A DNA stretch of 64,000 nt, taken from NCBI GenBank assembly GCA_963820075.1, contig CAWFYS010000008.1, positions 1-64,000 of the forward strand. The letters run 5' to 3'. Positions within the stretch are counted from its first letter, which is position 1, and the number at the start of each line of letters is the position of its first letter. The stretch comes from Kumtagia sp963820075 (lineage in GTDB: Bacteria > Pseudomonadota > Alphaproteobacteria > Rhizobiales > Rhizobiaceae). Shown here one piece after another: positions 38,712-47,868 of this stretch. Under the pieces are notes generated by a model that saw only the letters and a program-made list of their open reading frames with translations, had not been told where the DNA came from and did not search any database. The position numbers and the translations under genes were made by a program.

Positions 38712-39794
38712 TCACTCGGGCGATGCCGACAGATCCTCTTCCACAAACCGCAGAAGCGTCTCCACCAACGCCTCGCGCGGGTAGGCATTCCGCGTCACGA
38801 AGACAGAGCCGATAGTGGGGTGTGTCCTTGCGATCGGCACCGCCAGCGCCCAGTGGTCCGCGTTGATGTAGCCCACGAGGGTGCTACCGGGGATGACTTG
38901 GTCGTAGAAGATCACCTGGCTGTCGTTACGCGAATCGATTCGGGCAAGTTTGGCGTAGCTCCTGGTCAGGATCGAGGAGATGTAGCCTGGACGAGGGAAA
39001 GTGACGAGCGAGTAGTAGCGCAGCTGGCGAGGCAATGGATTCCTGGCGAGCCACGCCCGGCGTGTTGCGGGCCGCAGGCTGTTCACGCCGCCCGCGTCGC
39101 CTGGACCGCAGGTTGCGCCTGGAAAGTGCTGCAGCAGATCGGCCTGGTATTGCTCTGCATCATTGGCAAGCGCCGACCCTCCGATCGCGCCGGCGGCGCT
39201 GACCACCGCCGCGATGTGGCGCCGGATCTCCGGATACGCGACCACCGCCTCGAGAATGTCGGGGGCACCCTTCGAATAACCGATCAGCACAAGACGCGGC
39301 GCTGCCGCATCGGCTGACATGGCCATGACCGCATCACGAATCTGGCGTGCGTTGTGTGAGGAGCTCGACAGGGCATCGACCTTGAGCAGTGCCATGTCAT
39401 ATCCGAATTGTTGCAGGTGCTTTCCCACGGTGCCGGGTGGCTGGAGCCAGTTCGCGAAGCATTCGTAGCCGATACCGGCCACTACAGCAGCGACCAAGCG
39501 TCGTTTCGAAGAGCCGAGGTCGACGGGCCTTCCGGTGCCGGCAGGCTCGTTGCCGATGCGGGTTAGGGCGTCCTCGCAGGGCCGGTAGTCGGGAATGTCG
39601 CGTTCGCGCGCCTTTAGCACAGTGCAGTAGATCTCGCGAAAGCGGCCCCGCTTGTCCTGCACGCCCGCCTGGGATGCCGGAACGAGTGCAAGCGGCGGCG
39701 TGTCGAGCGAGTAGGGTACCAGCGGCTTCGTCGCGCATGCTCCCAGTGCGAAGACCACTGTGATCACGACCAGAACGGTGCGTGGCAGATTCAT
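38712..39794 (-). CDS. Lipoprotein with alpha/beta-hydrolase-like domain
   Basis: 360 residues from ATG 39794, which overlaps the stop of the upstream gene (ATGA). A lipoprotein signal (VLVVITVVFALGACATKP) gives lipidation at Cys20. The body looks like an alpha/beta hydrolase: GYSKGAPDILEAVVAYPEIR holds a nucleophile elbow with Ser (GYSKG), an Asn/Asp region DSRNDSQVIFYDQVIPGSTL, and a late His in INADHWALAVPI, so a Ser-His pair is in place. The substrate is unknown. It is the last gene of a three-gene overlapping operon with two LssY-like lipoproteins, all probably in the cell envelope. Confidence 0.72.
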   Translation of the reverse strand: MNLPRTVLVVITVVFALGACATKPLVPYSLDTPPLALVPASQAGVQDKRGRFREIYCTVLKARERDIPDYRPCEDALTRIGNEPAGTGRPVDLGSSKRRLVAAVVAGIGYECFANWLQPPGTVGKHLQQFGYDMALLKVDALSSSSHNARQIRDAVMAMSADAAAPRLVLIGYSKGAPDILEAVVAYPEIRRHIAAVVSAAGAIGGSALANDAEQYQADLLQHFPGATCGPGDAGGVNSLRPATRRAWLARNPLPRQLRYYSLVTFPRPGYISSILTRSYAKLARIDSRNDSQVIFYDQVIPGSTLVGYINADHWALAVPIARTHPTIGSVFVTRNAYPREALVETLLRFVEEDLSASPE

Positions 39795-41092
39795 CGGTGA
39801 CTCACCTTGCCGGCGGGAGGGTCGGGCACTTCGAGATACGGTGCCCAATCGAGAAGCTCTACGTCCGCCAGGCTGAGCGGTCGGGTGGCAAGGAACAGGG
39901 TCGCACGCAAGCCATCGGTGTAGTACCGAGCGCCACCGAAAGTCGTTCGAGGCTGTGTCATGGATGCCGGGGTAACACCGGTGATGAATCCGAGCTTGGC
40001 CAGACCGCCCGAATACATCATATCCTGAACCAAGAGATTTCTCGCTTCATCCACATCCTCATGCAAGACTAAGCCCTTAGCGCCGCGAGGCACGAAACGC
40101 CCGCCCACTGGCCGTCCGGCCTGCACGAGGAAGATGGGGCGGCCTTGGAAGCGAATGGGGGCGAGCCACAGGCGCAGCCAGGTCGAGGGTGCACCCGCTT
40201 GCGCCTGCTTGCGCAACACGACGTCGGGTCCGCGGCCAAAGACGTGCTGGAGGGCGTCCACTGTTTGAGCGTCGCGCCGGTAGCTGCGGCGCACGAGCGC
40301 TGCTGCGATGTCGGGCAACTCGCCCACAAATATGGCGTTGAGGGGATCGCCGCGCGCCGTACCGCGCGCATCGCTTGCGCAGCACGGCAACCGCTCCAGT
40401 GCCGCGCGCAGCGCGGCGAGGTCCTTGTAGTCGGTGATGCCGGCTTCCGGGTAGCTGAAGGAGATCGCCCCAGAATGCGGATCTGCTGCGTCGTCCGGGA
40501 CGCGCAGGAAAAGAGAAAAGGGTATCAAGCCCTTCCTCTGGAGCAGATCGATATTGAGCAGTCTCGTCAGTCGCTCCGGGTTAATGAAAAGCACGCCCGC
40601 GCGCGTTTCGCCCGGAAGGATGGGAGGATTTTTGAATGCGAGTCTGTTGAAGTGGTCGTCAATGCGTGCGTTCGCTTTCCGGGCGAGCGGCGTGTGCACG
40701 GACCACGCGACTTCGAGCGGCGAGAAGTAGTCGGGGTCCGATCCGGGCCTGAGTAACCACAAGGGGTCGGGTGTCCGGTTTTGGAGTTCGATCCATACCG
40801 ACTGTACGCCGGTCTTGTTAACGTCGGCGCCGAACATGCGCCGGTTGTCCTCGGCGCTCAGCACCGCCGCCGTCACGCTCGCGCCTTGCCTGGAGGCGGT
40901 CACGGCACGTGCGCGCAAGTCTGCCTCATTGAAGGTGCCGGGAGCCTGCCGCGTCGCACAGCCAGCGACAACAAGCAAAAGGCTCGCTGCATAAAGTGCG
41001 TTTCCAAGCAGACGCAGCGGCCCACGCAGGATCGCGAGGCCCGCTCTTAGCCAAGACGGAAACGGACTCGATCGTCGCCCGGTCACTTTCAC
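39791..41092 (-). CDS. LssY-C-like lipoprotein, second paralogue
   Basis: 433 residues. GTG 41092 is chosen: it overlaps the preceding stop (GTGA) and is followed by a membrane lipoprotein signal (LGNALYAASLLLVVAGCATR). An ATG 33 bases earlier is possible. Shared with the upstream paralogue: VWIELQNRTPDPLWLLRPG, LERLPCCASDARGTARGDPL, NAIFVGELPDI, LRLWLAPIRFQGRPIFLVQA, DVDEARNLLVQDMMYSGGLA and YYTDGLRATLFLATRPLSL. The GDPLNxxFVG...WLxPxRFxGxPxxxxQ...DPDxDEAR layout is that of the LssY C-terminal domain, found on phosphatase-like membrane proteins; its function is not known. Intact. Confidence 0.72.
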   Translation of the reverse strand: MKVTGRRSSPFPSWLRAGLAILRGPLRLLGNALYAASLLLVVAGCATRQAPGTFNEADLRARAVTASRQGASVTAAVLSAEDNRRMFGADVNKTGVQSVWIELQNRTPDPLWLLRPGSDPDYFSPLEVAWSVHTPLARKANARIDDHFNRLAFKNPPILPGETRAGVLFINPERLTRLLNIDLLQRKGLIPFSLFLRVPDDAADPHSGAISFSYPEAGITDYKDLAALRAALERLPCCASDARGTARGDPLNAIFVGELPDIAAALVRRSYRRDAQTVDALQHVFGRGPDVVLRKQAQAGAPSTWLRLWLAPIRFQGRPIFLVQAGRPVGGRFVPRGAKGLVLHEDVDEARNLLVQDMMYSGGLAKLGFITGVTPASMTQPRTTFGGARYYTDGLRATLFLATRPLSLADVELLDWAPYLEVPDPPAGKVSHR

Positions 41093-42354
41093 GGTCCGTG
41101 TTCCGTGTTGCCGGCGACCTCCCACGGGAAGAACTCGACGGCATCCAGCGAGGTCGGCTGGCGGTCGAACACGAGGACAACGCGAAGCCCGTCGGTGTAG
41201 TAGGGGTCGGTCGTGAGGTTACCGCGCGGGGCGCTCCTGGGGGCGGCTCCAACTCCCTTCACGTACCCGATCTTTGCAAGGTTCTGCGAGTAGGCCATGT
41301 CCTGTGCCAACGCGCTGCGTGCCTCGTCAACGTCGGGATCGATCTTGTGGGTCGTGAGCGTCGGCGAGTGAATGGTCAGCCGACTGCCGATGTCACGGCT
41401 GATCTGCCCCACCCACACCTGCTTGCCGTGGTAGCGCATCGGGCTCAGCCAGAGCCGCAGGTGGTTGCGCTGGTGGATGTTGTCGCGTGCCTTTTGTAAC
41501 GCCAGGTCCTGGGCCCGGCCAAACATGTAAAGGTCGCTCACCGGTGCGTACGCGTAGGGCTCGCCGGCGAGAGCGGATTTCACCATCTTGTTGATGGACC
41601 CTGACCACTTCTGCTCGGTTGGGCGCCAGCCGCGACGCGCGAACGCAGGGAAGGCGTCGTCGAGGCCGCCCACCACCACCAGATTGAGCGGATCGCCGTT
41701 CTTCGAGCCATTCTTGTTGGTCACGCAGCAAGGCAGCGCCTCGAGCGCCGTGCGAAAGGCGGCGTCATCGGTGTGGTTCAGGACCTCTTCGGGAGGGTAG
41801 ATATCCCGCCTGAAGACTTCGCTCACATGGTAGTCGGAGCGAAAGCCGGGCACGATGGAGAGGATTGAAAAGGTTCTTGCCCGCCCGCCCGAGACCAGGT
41901 CGATCTGCACGAGCTTGAAACCCTCGTCGAGGTTCGTCAGCACGAACCCCGAAGTTGTGGCGCCAGGAAGGACAGGGTTGCGGAAGGCCAGCTTGCGAAA
42001 GCGCCGGTCGAACTCCACCTTCTGATCCGGCGACGCGCCCGATGCGACTGTTTCGGACGCTTCGGAAGCGGGAAAGAAATTCGGATCGAGTCCCGGCGAC
42101 AACAGATAGTACGCACTGTCTTCGCGGTTCTCGACTTCGATCCAGACCGGCTGGATTGATCGCCTCGCAAGCGGAACGCCATACACGGCGGCGCTCTCTT
42201 TGGCCGATAGCACTGCGGTCGAGACCCGCACACCACCCTCCGTGCGCGTCGCGGCCCGGCTCTTGTAGTCGAGACTCATTGCCGGCGGCGTCGAGGTGCA
42301 GCCGACAAGTGCAAGGGTGGCGGCAACGACCCCCAGGACTACGATGCGGCTCAC
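41089..42354 (-). CDS. LssY-C-like lipoprotein, first paralogue
   Basis: 421 residues from GTG 42354, chosen because a lipoprotein signal follows at once (VVLGVVAATLALVGCTSTPP, Cys about residue 19). The frame is open to 42750 but that part has no signal or domain. Paralogue segments: VWIEVENREDSAYYLLSPG, LEALPCCVTNKNGSKNGDPL, NLVVVGGLDDAFPAFARRGW, LRLWLSPMRYHGKQVWVGQI, DPDVDEARSALAQDMAYSQN and YYTDGLRVVLVFDRQPTSL. It is the first gene of the three-lipoprotein operon, and overlaps the next by four bases. Exact role unknown; an envelope location is inferred from the lipobox. Confidence 0.72.
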   Translation of the reverse strand: MSRIVVLGVVAATLALVGCTSTPPAMSLDYKSRAATRTEGGVRVSTAVLSAKESAAVYGVPLARRSIQPVWIEVENREDSAYYLLSPGLDPNFFPASEASETVASGASPDQKVEFDRRFRKLAFRNPVLPGATTSGFVLTNLDEGFKLVQIDLVSGGRARTFSILSIVPGFRSDYHVSEVFRRDIYPPEEVLNHTDDAAFRTALEALPCCVTNKNGSKNGDPLNLVVVGGLDDAFPAFARRGWRPTEQKWSGSINKMVKSALAGEPYAYAPVSDLYMFGRAQDLALQKARDNIHQRNHLRLWLSPMRYHGKQVWVGQISRDIGSRLTIHSPTLTTHKIDPDVDEARSALAQDMAYSQNLAKIGYVKGVGAAPRSAPRGNLTTDPYYTDGLRVVLVFDRQPTSLDAVEFFPWEVAGNTEHGP

Positions 42355-42955
42355 CTCATTGCCCCATGACGCAGGCCATGACAGAGAGGGCCAAGCATTC
42401 TTGTCGGTCCTTTCCGAAGTCACAGGTTCAGGAGGCGCGGCCGGCGCGTCAACGATCGCGTTTTGTACCTGTAGAGTCCAGCCGTTGCCAAGTCGTTTGA
42501 TGTCGCGAAGGTGCCGTCCCACCCCGGTCGGATCATCGTGGGAAACTGGATTCCGAATGATCCGACATGGGTCGCATAAATTCTCAAAATCAGCGCAGCT
42601 CCATTCGCCCCGCCGGAAGACTTCATTTCCTGATGACATTGGGACTTCGGGGAGACTTGATAGACCGCTTGACGTCGCCAGCGTTCCGAAAGACAGCATG
42701 TCGCCCGAGACATCCGCACATTTCAACCACCAGCCGCCCAAGGAGTTCATCTTGCCGACATTTTACCACGGCGTGCGCCTTGCGCCTGACGCTAAGACAT
42801 TGAAAAGACTGCCCCACCTCTGCTTACTCCCTGAGAGGCCAGGTAGGAATCCGCGGCATCGAAGAAACCGAATATCCCTCTCGCGGCTCGACGATGCTAA
42901 CAAAACGTTGGCGGTCGGATAGAGTGGGGTCACGACGGAAGTGAAAGGGGATGAC
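42355..42955. other. Divergent intergenic region, about 600 bases
   Basis: Lies between the leftward lipoprotein operon and rightward gltS. A reverse frame continuous with the lipoprotein gene runs to 42750 but shows no domain. I see no separate gene. Promoters for both directions should lie here; none can be named with confidence. Confidence 0.45.
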
Positions 42956-44170
42956 ATGACGGAGACCACCGCGAACTTCGTCGCACCAGATTTCCTGGCC
43001 CTCACGATAGGCATCGTCGTGTTCTTCGTGGGTGTACTAATCACGCAGCGTGTATCGTTCCTCCGCACCTATAACATTCCCGAACCGGTCACTGGCGGCT
43101 TTGTCGCCGCCTTGGCCTTCTGGGCTGTCTATGAGGTCTTCGGCCTGGAGATCGGTTTCGACATGGCGACCCGCGACCGACTGCTGGTGATCTTTTTCGC
43201 CACCGTCGGGGTGAATGCACGCTTGGCCGATTTGGCCGCCGGTGGGCGGGTGCTGGCGTCGCTCTGCCTGATCACCGTCGTGTTTGTGTTTCTGCAGGAC
43301 GGCGTCGGCACGATCGGGGCGATGGCGTTCGGCCTGCCGTTGTCGGCGGGGGTGGTGATCGGCTCGGTCTCGCTTGTCGGGGGACACGGCACCGCAATCG
43401 CCTGGGGTCCGACGATCGCCGCCGATCACGGGTTTCCTGCCGCACTCGAGATGGGCATCGCTGTCGCAACGCTTGGGCTGATCATCGCCAGCATCCTCGG
43501 AGGACCTATCGCGAAGCTCTTGATCGAGCGCCACGGCCTTGCGCCTTCATCGGAAGTTTCGCCTGGCGGGGAATTGCCGCCGGAGGCTGACAGTGCGCCT
43601 ATCGACAAGATGGGGATCATGCGCGCGATGCTCGTTGTCAACGTCGCGGTCATCCTCGGCTATCTGGTGCACAGCTGGATCTCAAGCCACACCTCGATCA
43701 AGCTGCCGCTCTTCGTGCCCTGCCTGATCATGGGCATCCTTCTGTCGAATACGGTGCCGATCCTCTTCCCTCGTCTCAACTGGCCGGCGCGCACGGCCTC
43801 CCTTGAGCTGATCTCCAGCTACGCGCTGTCGATCTTTCTCGCGATGTCGCTGATGAGTATGCAACTGTGGACGCTGGCCGGCGTCGCCGGGCCGCTGCTC
43901 GTCATCGTGGCCGTGCAGACGGTGGTGGCAGTGGCCTATATCCTTCTGGTGGTCTTCCCGACCCTCGGCCGCGACTATCAGGCGGCGGTCTTGTCTGGCG
44001 GGTTCACCGGTCTGTCGCTCGGCTCGACGCCTACCGCGATCGCTTCGATGTCGGCTATCACGCGGAACTACGGACCGGCACCGAACGCTTTCATTATCCT
44101 GCCTCTGGTTTCCGCCTTTTTCGTCGATTTGGTGAACATGGCAGCAATCACGCTGTTCCTTCGACTTTGA
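42956..44170 (+). CDS. gltS: Sodium/glutamate symporter
   Basis: 404 residues from ATG 42956 (AAAGGGG upstream; five codons shorter than the longest frame). GltS imports glutamate with Na+ through the inner membrane. About ten membrane segments, with family motifs FLALTIGIVVFFVGVLITQR, NIPEPVTGGFVAALAF, FFATVGVNARLADLAAGGR, SLVGGHGTAIAWGPTIAADH and GLSLGSTPTAIASMSAITRN. The GGHGTA and GLxxGxTPTAIA pairs are the two pore motifs of the family. The last gene before the tRNA; intact. Confidence 0.92.
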   Translation: MTETTANFVAPDFLALTIGIVVFFVGVLITQRVSFLRTYNIPEPVTGGFVAALAFWAVYEVFGLEIGFDMATRDRLLVIFFATVGVNARLADLAAGGRVLASLCLITVVFVFLQDGVGTIGAMAFGLPLSAGVVIGSVSLVGGHGTAIAWGPTIAADHGFPAALEMGIAVATLGLIIASILGGPIAKLLIERHGLAPSSEVSPGGELPPEADSAPIDKMGIMRAMLVVNVAVILGYLVHSWISSHTSIKLPLFVPCLIMGILLSNTVPILFPRLNWPARTASLELISSYALSIFLAMSLMSMQLWTLAGVAGPLLVIVAVQTVVAVAYILLVVFPTLGRDYQAAVLSGGFTGLSLGSTPTAIASMSAITRNYGPAPNAFIILPLVSAFFVDLVNMAAITLFLRL

Positions 44171-44457
44171 CGCTACGGCCGACCACTAGAGATGAACTGT
44201 TCGCAACTCCTCGCTACGCTCTAGGGAATCGAACTTTTGATTGCGCCGCGTGAGGGCCGCTTCCTATATTCGTCGACGGCCCAGAATCGATGGTAGCTGC
44301 AGGTCGAGGTCGCCGGGTCTGCATGGGCAACAATGCCACCGGCAGGGCGGCAGGAAAATCCGGTCCAAGCGAATCCGATTGTTAGAAAAAACGTTAGAAA
44401 ATCCGGTTTGCTTTATTTTCCGGCTAACCAATTTTCACTTTAAGTCTCTGATTTTGT
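44171..44457. other. Region adjoining the 3' end of tRNA-Lys
   Basis: No gene. It contains short direct repeats (GTTAGAAAA at about 44380 and 44392, AATCCGG three times between 44350 and 44406). This is where an element integrated in tRNA-Lys would have its attachment site, but I see neither integrase nor a second tRNA end in the window. Confidence 0.4.
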
Positions 44458-44533
<76 letters not shown>

Positions 44534-44898
44534 ATGGGCCGCCGTCGCGGCAATGGGGGCGCATATAGCCATGCCAGTCGGACCTGTCCAGCCCTGCGGC
44601 CGGCAATCCCGGACAAAAACGAAATTTGCTGCCGTCGGAGACTGACCTCCCGTCGGAGCGTCGGCCAAGGCCCGCATCGTGCCGGCGCAGCCGTCATTTC
44701 CAGATCGCGGATTATCAGCGCCGCCTCCCCGCTGGCGCGGCCGGCGCTGGCCCGATAGTCTCGATATAATGGGGCATCAGCGCCGCCGCATCGCCATGCT
44801 TGGCTAAGCCGCGCCTTTCGAGCACAGTGTATCCAGACGTCGGGAACATCGGTCGCCGGACCGCACGGCAACCGGACCGCAAGACAAGGAGAGCGAAC
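44534..44898. other. Upstream region of hydA
   Basis: About 365 bases between tRNA-Lys and the dihydropyrimidinase gene. It should contain the divergent promoters; there is no motif I can name, and the open frames across it are products of high GC. Confidence 0.45.
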
Positions 44899-46356
44899 AT
44901 GTCGACAGTCATCAAGGGCGGGACGATCGTCGCGGCCGACCGCACCTATGAGGCCGATATCCTCATCGAGGGCGAGACGATCTCGGCGATCGGCAAGGAC
45001 CTCAAGGGCGACAAGACGCTCGACGCCGAGGGCGCCTACATCATGCCGGGCGGAATCGATCCGCATACCCACCTCGAAATGCCGTTCATGGGCACAACCG
45101 CCGCCGAAACCTGGGAAAGCGGCACCTTCGCGGCACTCTCGGGCGGCACGACGCTGGTCGTCGACTTCGTCATCCCCGGCCCGGACGGCATGATCGCCGC
45201 GCTCGACGAATGGCACGCCAAGGCGAGCCGGCAGGCATCCGCCGATTACTCGTTCCACATGTGCATAACCGGCTGGTCGAAGCAGCATTTCGACGAAATG
45301 CCGAAGGTGATCGCGCGCGGCATCAACACTTTCAAGCACTTCATGGCCTATAAGGGCGCGCTGATGGTCAATGACGACGAGATGTTCGCCTCGTTCCAGC
45401 GCTGCGCCGCGCTCGGCGCGCTGCCGCTCGTGCATGCCGAAAACGGCGACCTCGTCGCCGCACTTCAGCAGAAATATATCGCCGAGGGACTGACCGGCCC
45501 GGAGGGACATGCCTATTCGCGCCCGCCGGAAGTGGAGGGCGAGGCAACCAACCGCGCCATCATGATCGCCGACGCCGCCGGCGTGCCGGTCTATATCGTG
45601 CACACGTCGAGCGAGCAGGCGCATGAAGCAATCCGGCGCGCCCGCCAGAAGGGCATACGTGTCTATGGCGAGCCGCTGATCCAGCATCTGACGCTCGACG
45701 AAACCGAATATTTCAACAAGCAATGGGACCATGCGGCGCAGCGTGTGATGAGCCCGCCCTTCCGCGACAAGAGCCATCAGAATTCGTTGTGGGCCGGCCT
45801 GTCGGCGGGCTCGCTGCAGGTGGTGGCAACCGACCACTGCGCCTTTACAACGGAGCAGAAGCGCGTGGGCGTCGGCAATTTCACGAAGATTCCGAACGGT
45901 ACCGGCGGGCTCGAGGACCGCATGCCGGTGCTGTGGACGAAGGGCGTGGAAACCGGCCGGCTGACGCCGAACGAATTCGTCGCCGTGACCTCGACCAACA
46001 TCGCGCAGATTCTGAACATCTACCCGAGGAAGGGCGCGATCCTGCCCGGCTCCGATGCCGACCTGGTCGTCTGGGATCCGAAACTTTCTAAGACGATCTC
46101 GGCCGCCAACCAGAAATCGATCATCGACTACAACGTGTTCGAGGGCGTGAAAGTCTCCGGCCTGCCGCGCTATACGCTTTCGCGCGGCGAGGTGGTGTGG
46201 TCGGAAGGAAAGAACGACCAGCCGCGCCCGGGCCGTGGCAAGCTGGTCGATCGCCAGCCGTTCGCCGCCGTCAGCAAGGCGCTGTCGCAGTGGAAGGAAC
46301 TCACCGCGCCGCGCGCCGTAACCCGCTCCGCCGAGCACATGCCGATCGGCGTGTGA
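44899..46356 (+). CDS. hydA: Dihydropyrimidinase (D-hydantoinase)
   Basis: 485 residues from ATG 44899, preceded by AAGGAGAGCGAAC. Opens dihydropyrimidine or hydantoin rings in reductive pyrimidine breakdown, in the cytoplasm. Cyclic-amidohydrolase zinc ligands are visible: HTH in GGIDPHTHLEMPF, the carboxylated Lys in FKHFMAYKGALMV, His in LVHAENGD and IVHTSSEQAHE, and the Asp in VVATDHCAF. The length and SRPPEVEGEAT segment are standard for the family. No other pyrimidine catabolism gene is next to it in the window. Intact. Confidence 0.93.
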   Translation: MSTVIKGGTIVAADRTYEADILIEGETISAIGKDLKGDKTLDAEGAYIMPGGIDPHTHLEMPFMGTTAAETWESGTFAALSGGTTLVVDFVIPGPDGMIAALDEWHAKASRQASADYSFHMCITGWSKQHFDEMPKVIARGINTFKHFMAYKGALMVNDDEMFASFQRCAALGALPLVHAENGDLVAALQQKYIAEGLTGPEGHAYSRPPEVEGEATNRAIMIADAAGVPVYIVHTSSEQAHEAIRRARQKGIRVYGEPLIQHLTLDETEYFNKQWDHAAQRVMSPPFRDKSHQNSLWAGLSAGSLQVVATDHCAFTTEQKRVGVGNFTKIPNGTGGLEDRMPVLWTKGVETGRLTPNEFVAVTSTNIAQILNIYPRKGAILPGSDADLVVWDPKLSKTISAANQKSIIDYNVFEGVKVSGLPRYTLSRGEVVWSEGKNDQPRPGRGKLVDRQPFAAVSKALSQWKELTAPRAVTRSAEHMPIGV

Positions 46357-46401
46357 ACAGTGTGGGGCGCACGTCGAGCAGCCCACGGGGGCAGGGTTTC
46401 A

Positions 46402-46734
46402 ATGACTGTATCAAGCGAAGAATCGGACGCCGAACTTGAGGGAACGGAAGCGCGCATCAATGCTTCTTTGGAAGACCTTAGGCGCGAGTTGAAACTGCTG
46501 CAGTCCGAGACAACCGCTGAACTGCGGCATCTCGCCAGCGCCAGATCAATGACCTGGACCATGGTAGCCTTGGCCGGGTTTGGCGTCGCTATGCTGATCG
46601 GCGCCCTCGTATTTGGCGGCAGCCGATTCGGGGCGGAGTTCAAGATGAAAGCATCAGCGTACAAAAAGCCCAGGTCGCCAATCGCTTTGCCGAAGAAAAT
46701 CAGAAAAAGATACAAGCGCTCTTTCGAGATTTGA
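46402..46734 (+). CDS. Small membrane protein with coiled coil
   Basis: 110 residues from ATG 46402. Residues 1-48 are acidic and probably coiled coil (ARINASLEDLRRELKLLQSE and TTAELRHLA), then one membrane segment (residues about 50-70, MTWTMVALAGFGVAMLIGAL), then a basic tail (YKKPRSPIALPKKIRKRYKR). No family recognised. No good ribosome binding site is seen. It sits 45 bases after hydA. The end of the frame may be altered, since the basic tail is unlike the rest. Confidence 0.45.
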   Translation: MTVSSEESDAELEGTEARINASLEDLRRELKLLQSETTAELRHLASARSMTWTMVALAGFGVAMLIGALVFGGSRFGAEFKMKASAYKKPRSPIALPKKIRKRYKRSFEI

Positions 46735-46853
46735 CGAAACAAGGACCGGGCAGGCGCCGTCATGCCGTCTAATTAGGCCGACGCGATTATAGACAGCCGA
46801 GAGACCGACTGGCGCGTGCTGAGGCCCGCGCGCCGGGTCGAAAAGAGCCCCGG

Positions 46854-47765
46854 TCAGACGAACAGCACACCCTCGGCGACCTTCACCGCCTGGCCGCCGA
46901 TGCGCGCGGCCTCGACGCGGCCATGTGCCATGTCGATCTCCAGCCTGATGCGCGAGGGCCGGCCCATTTCGATCCCCTGCTCTATCCACAGTCTGGTCAG
47001 GCCATCCACCGGCTGGTCGAATTTGGCCACGGCTCCGGCAAAGGCGGCGGCGGCCGAACCGGTCGCCGGATCCTCGTAGGTCGAGTTGCCGGGCACGAAC
47101 ATGCGCGCATGGAAGGCGCTGTCGTGGTGAACGCTCTCGCGGCAGTAGACATAGGCGCTTGCCGCCTCTCCGCCCTTGTCGCGCGGCGCGAATTCCAGCC
47201 AGGCCGCGTTGTCGAGCCGCGCCTTCGCGGCGGCGTTCAGCCCCGATACAGGAACGGTCACATAGGGTACGCCGGCCGACCAGTAGGAGACACGATGGTT
47301 TTCGAAGCCGAGTTCGTGCGGCCCCAGCCCCAGCGCCGCGCCGACGACATTGGGTTCCACCGAAAACGCCAGCGGCTCCGGCAGCTTCGCCAGACCGAAC
47401 TCGGCAAAGGCGGTGCCGCCGACATGGCCGACGGCGCATCGCACCGGCCCGATATTCTCCTCCAGCACGAGGATCGACGGAGCCTTGCTGCCGGCGAGAT
47501 CAGCCAGGGCAATTGCGGTGCCAACCGTCGGATGGCCGGCGAAAGGCATTTCGTAGTCGGGCGTGAAGATGCGCACCCGCGCCCGGTGGCGGACATCCTC
47601 CGGCGGCAGGACGAAGGTGGATTCAGACAGGTTGAATTCGCGCGCGATGCGCTGCATGGCGGCCTTATCCAGCCCTTCGCTGTCGAGAACGACCGCAAGC
47701 GGATTGCCGGCAAGGGGTTCGCCGGTGAAAACGTCGTACACCACATAGCGGCGGCGCTGCTGCAT
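46854..47765 (-). CDS. PhzF family isomerase/epimerase-like protein
   Basis: 303 residues from ATG 47765, preceded by GAGGGGAAGG. PhzF-fold proteins are cytoplasmic dimers with two-domain diaminopimelate-epimerase-like structure; the substrate of this one is unknown. Motifs: YVVYDVFTGEPLAGNPLAVV, catalytic Glu in FNLSESTFVLPP, FAGHPTVGTAIAL, and ATGSAAAAFAGAVAKF near the C-terminus. Transcribed toward hydA, with the small membrane-protein gene between. Intact. Confidence 0.9.
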   Translation of the reverse strand: MQQRRRYVVYDVFTGEPLAGNPLAVVLDSEGLDKAAMQRIAREFNLSESTFVLPPEDVRHRARVRIFTPDYEMPFAGHPTVGTAIALADLAGSKAPSILVLEENIGPVRCAVGHVGGTAFAEFGLAKLPEPLAFSVEPNVVGAALGLGPHELGFENHRVSYWSAGVPYVTVPVSGLNAAAKARLDNAAWLEFAPRDKGGEAASAYVYCRESVHHDSAFHARMFVPGNSTYEDPATGSAAAAFAGAVAKFDQPVDGLTRLWIEQGIEMGRPSRIRLEIDMAHGRVEAARIGGQAVKVAEGVLFV

Positions 47766-47868
47766 CCTTCCCCTCCATCCGCTCGAAGATGAGCGAAAAT
47801 TAACTTGAATTCCTCCCGTACCGGCATGACCTGTGATGCGAGGGATTCTGTTCCATAAGGGGTCCGCA

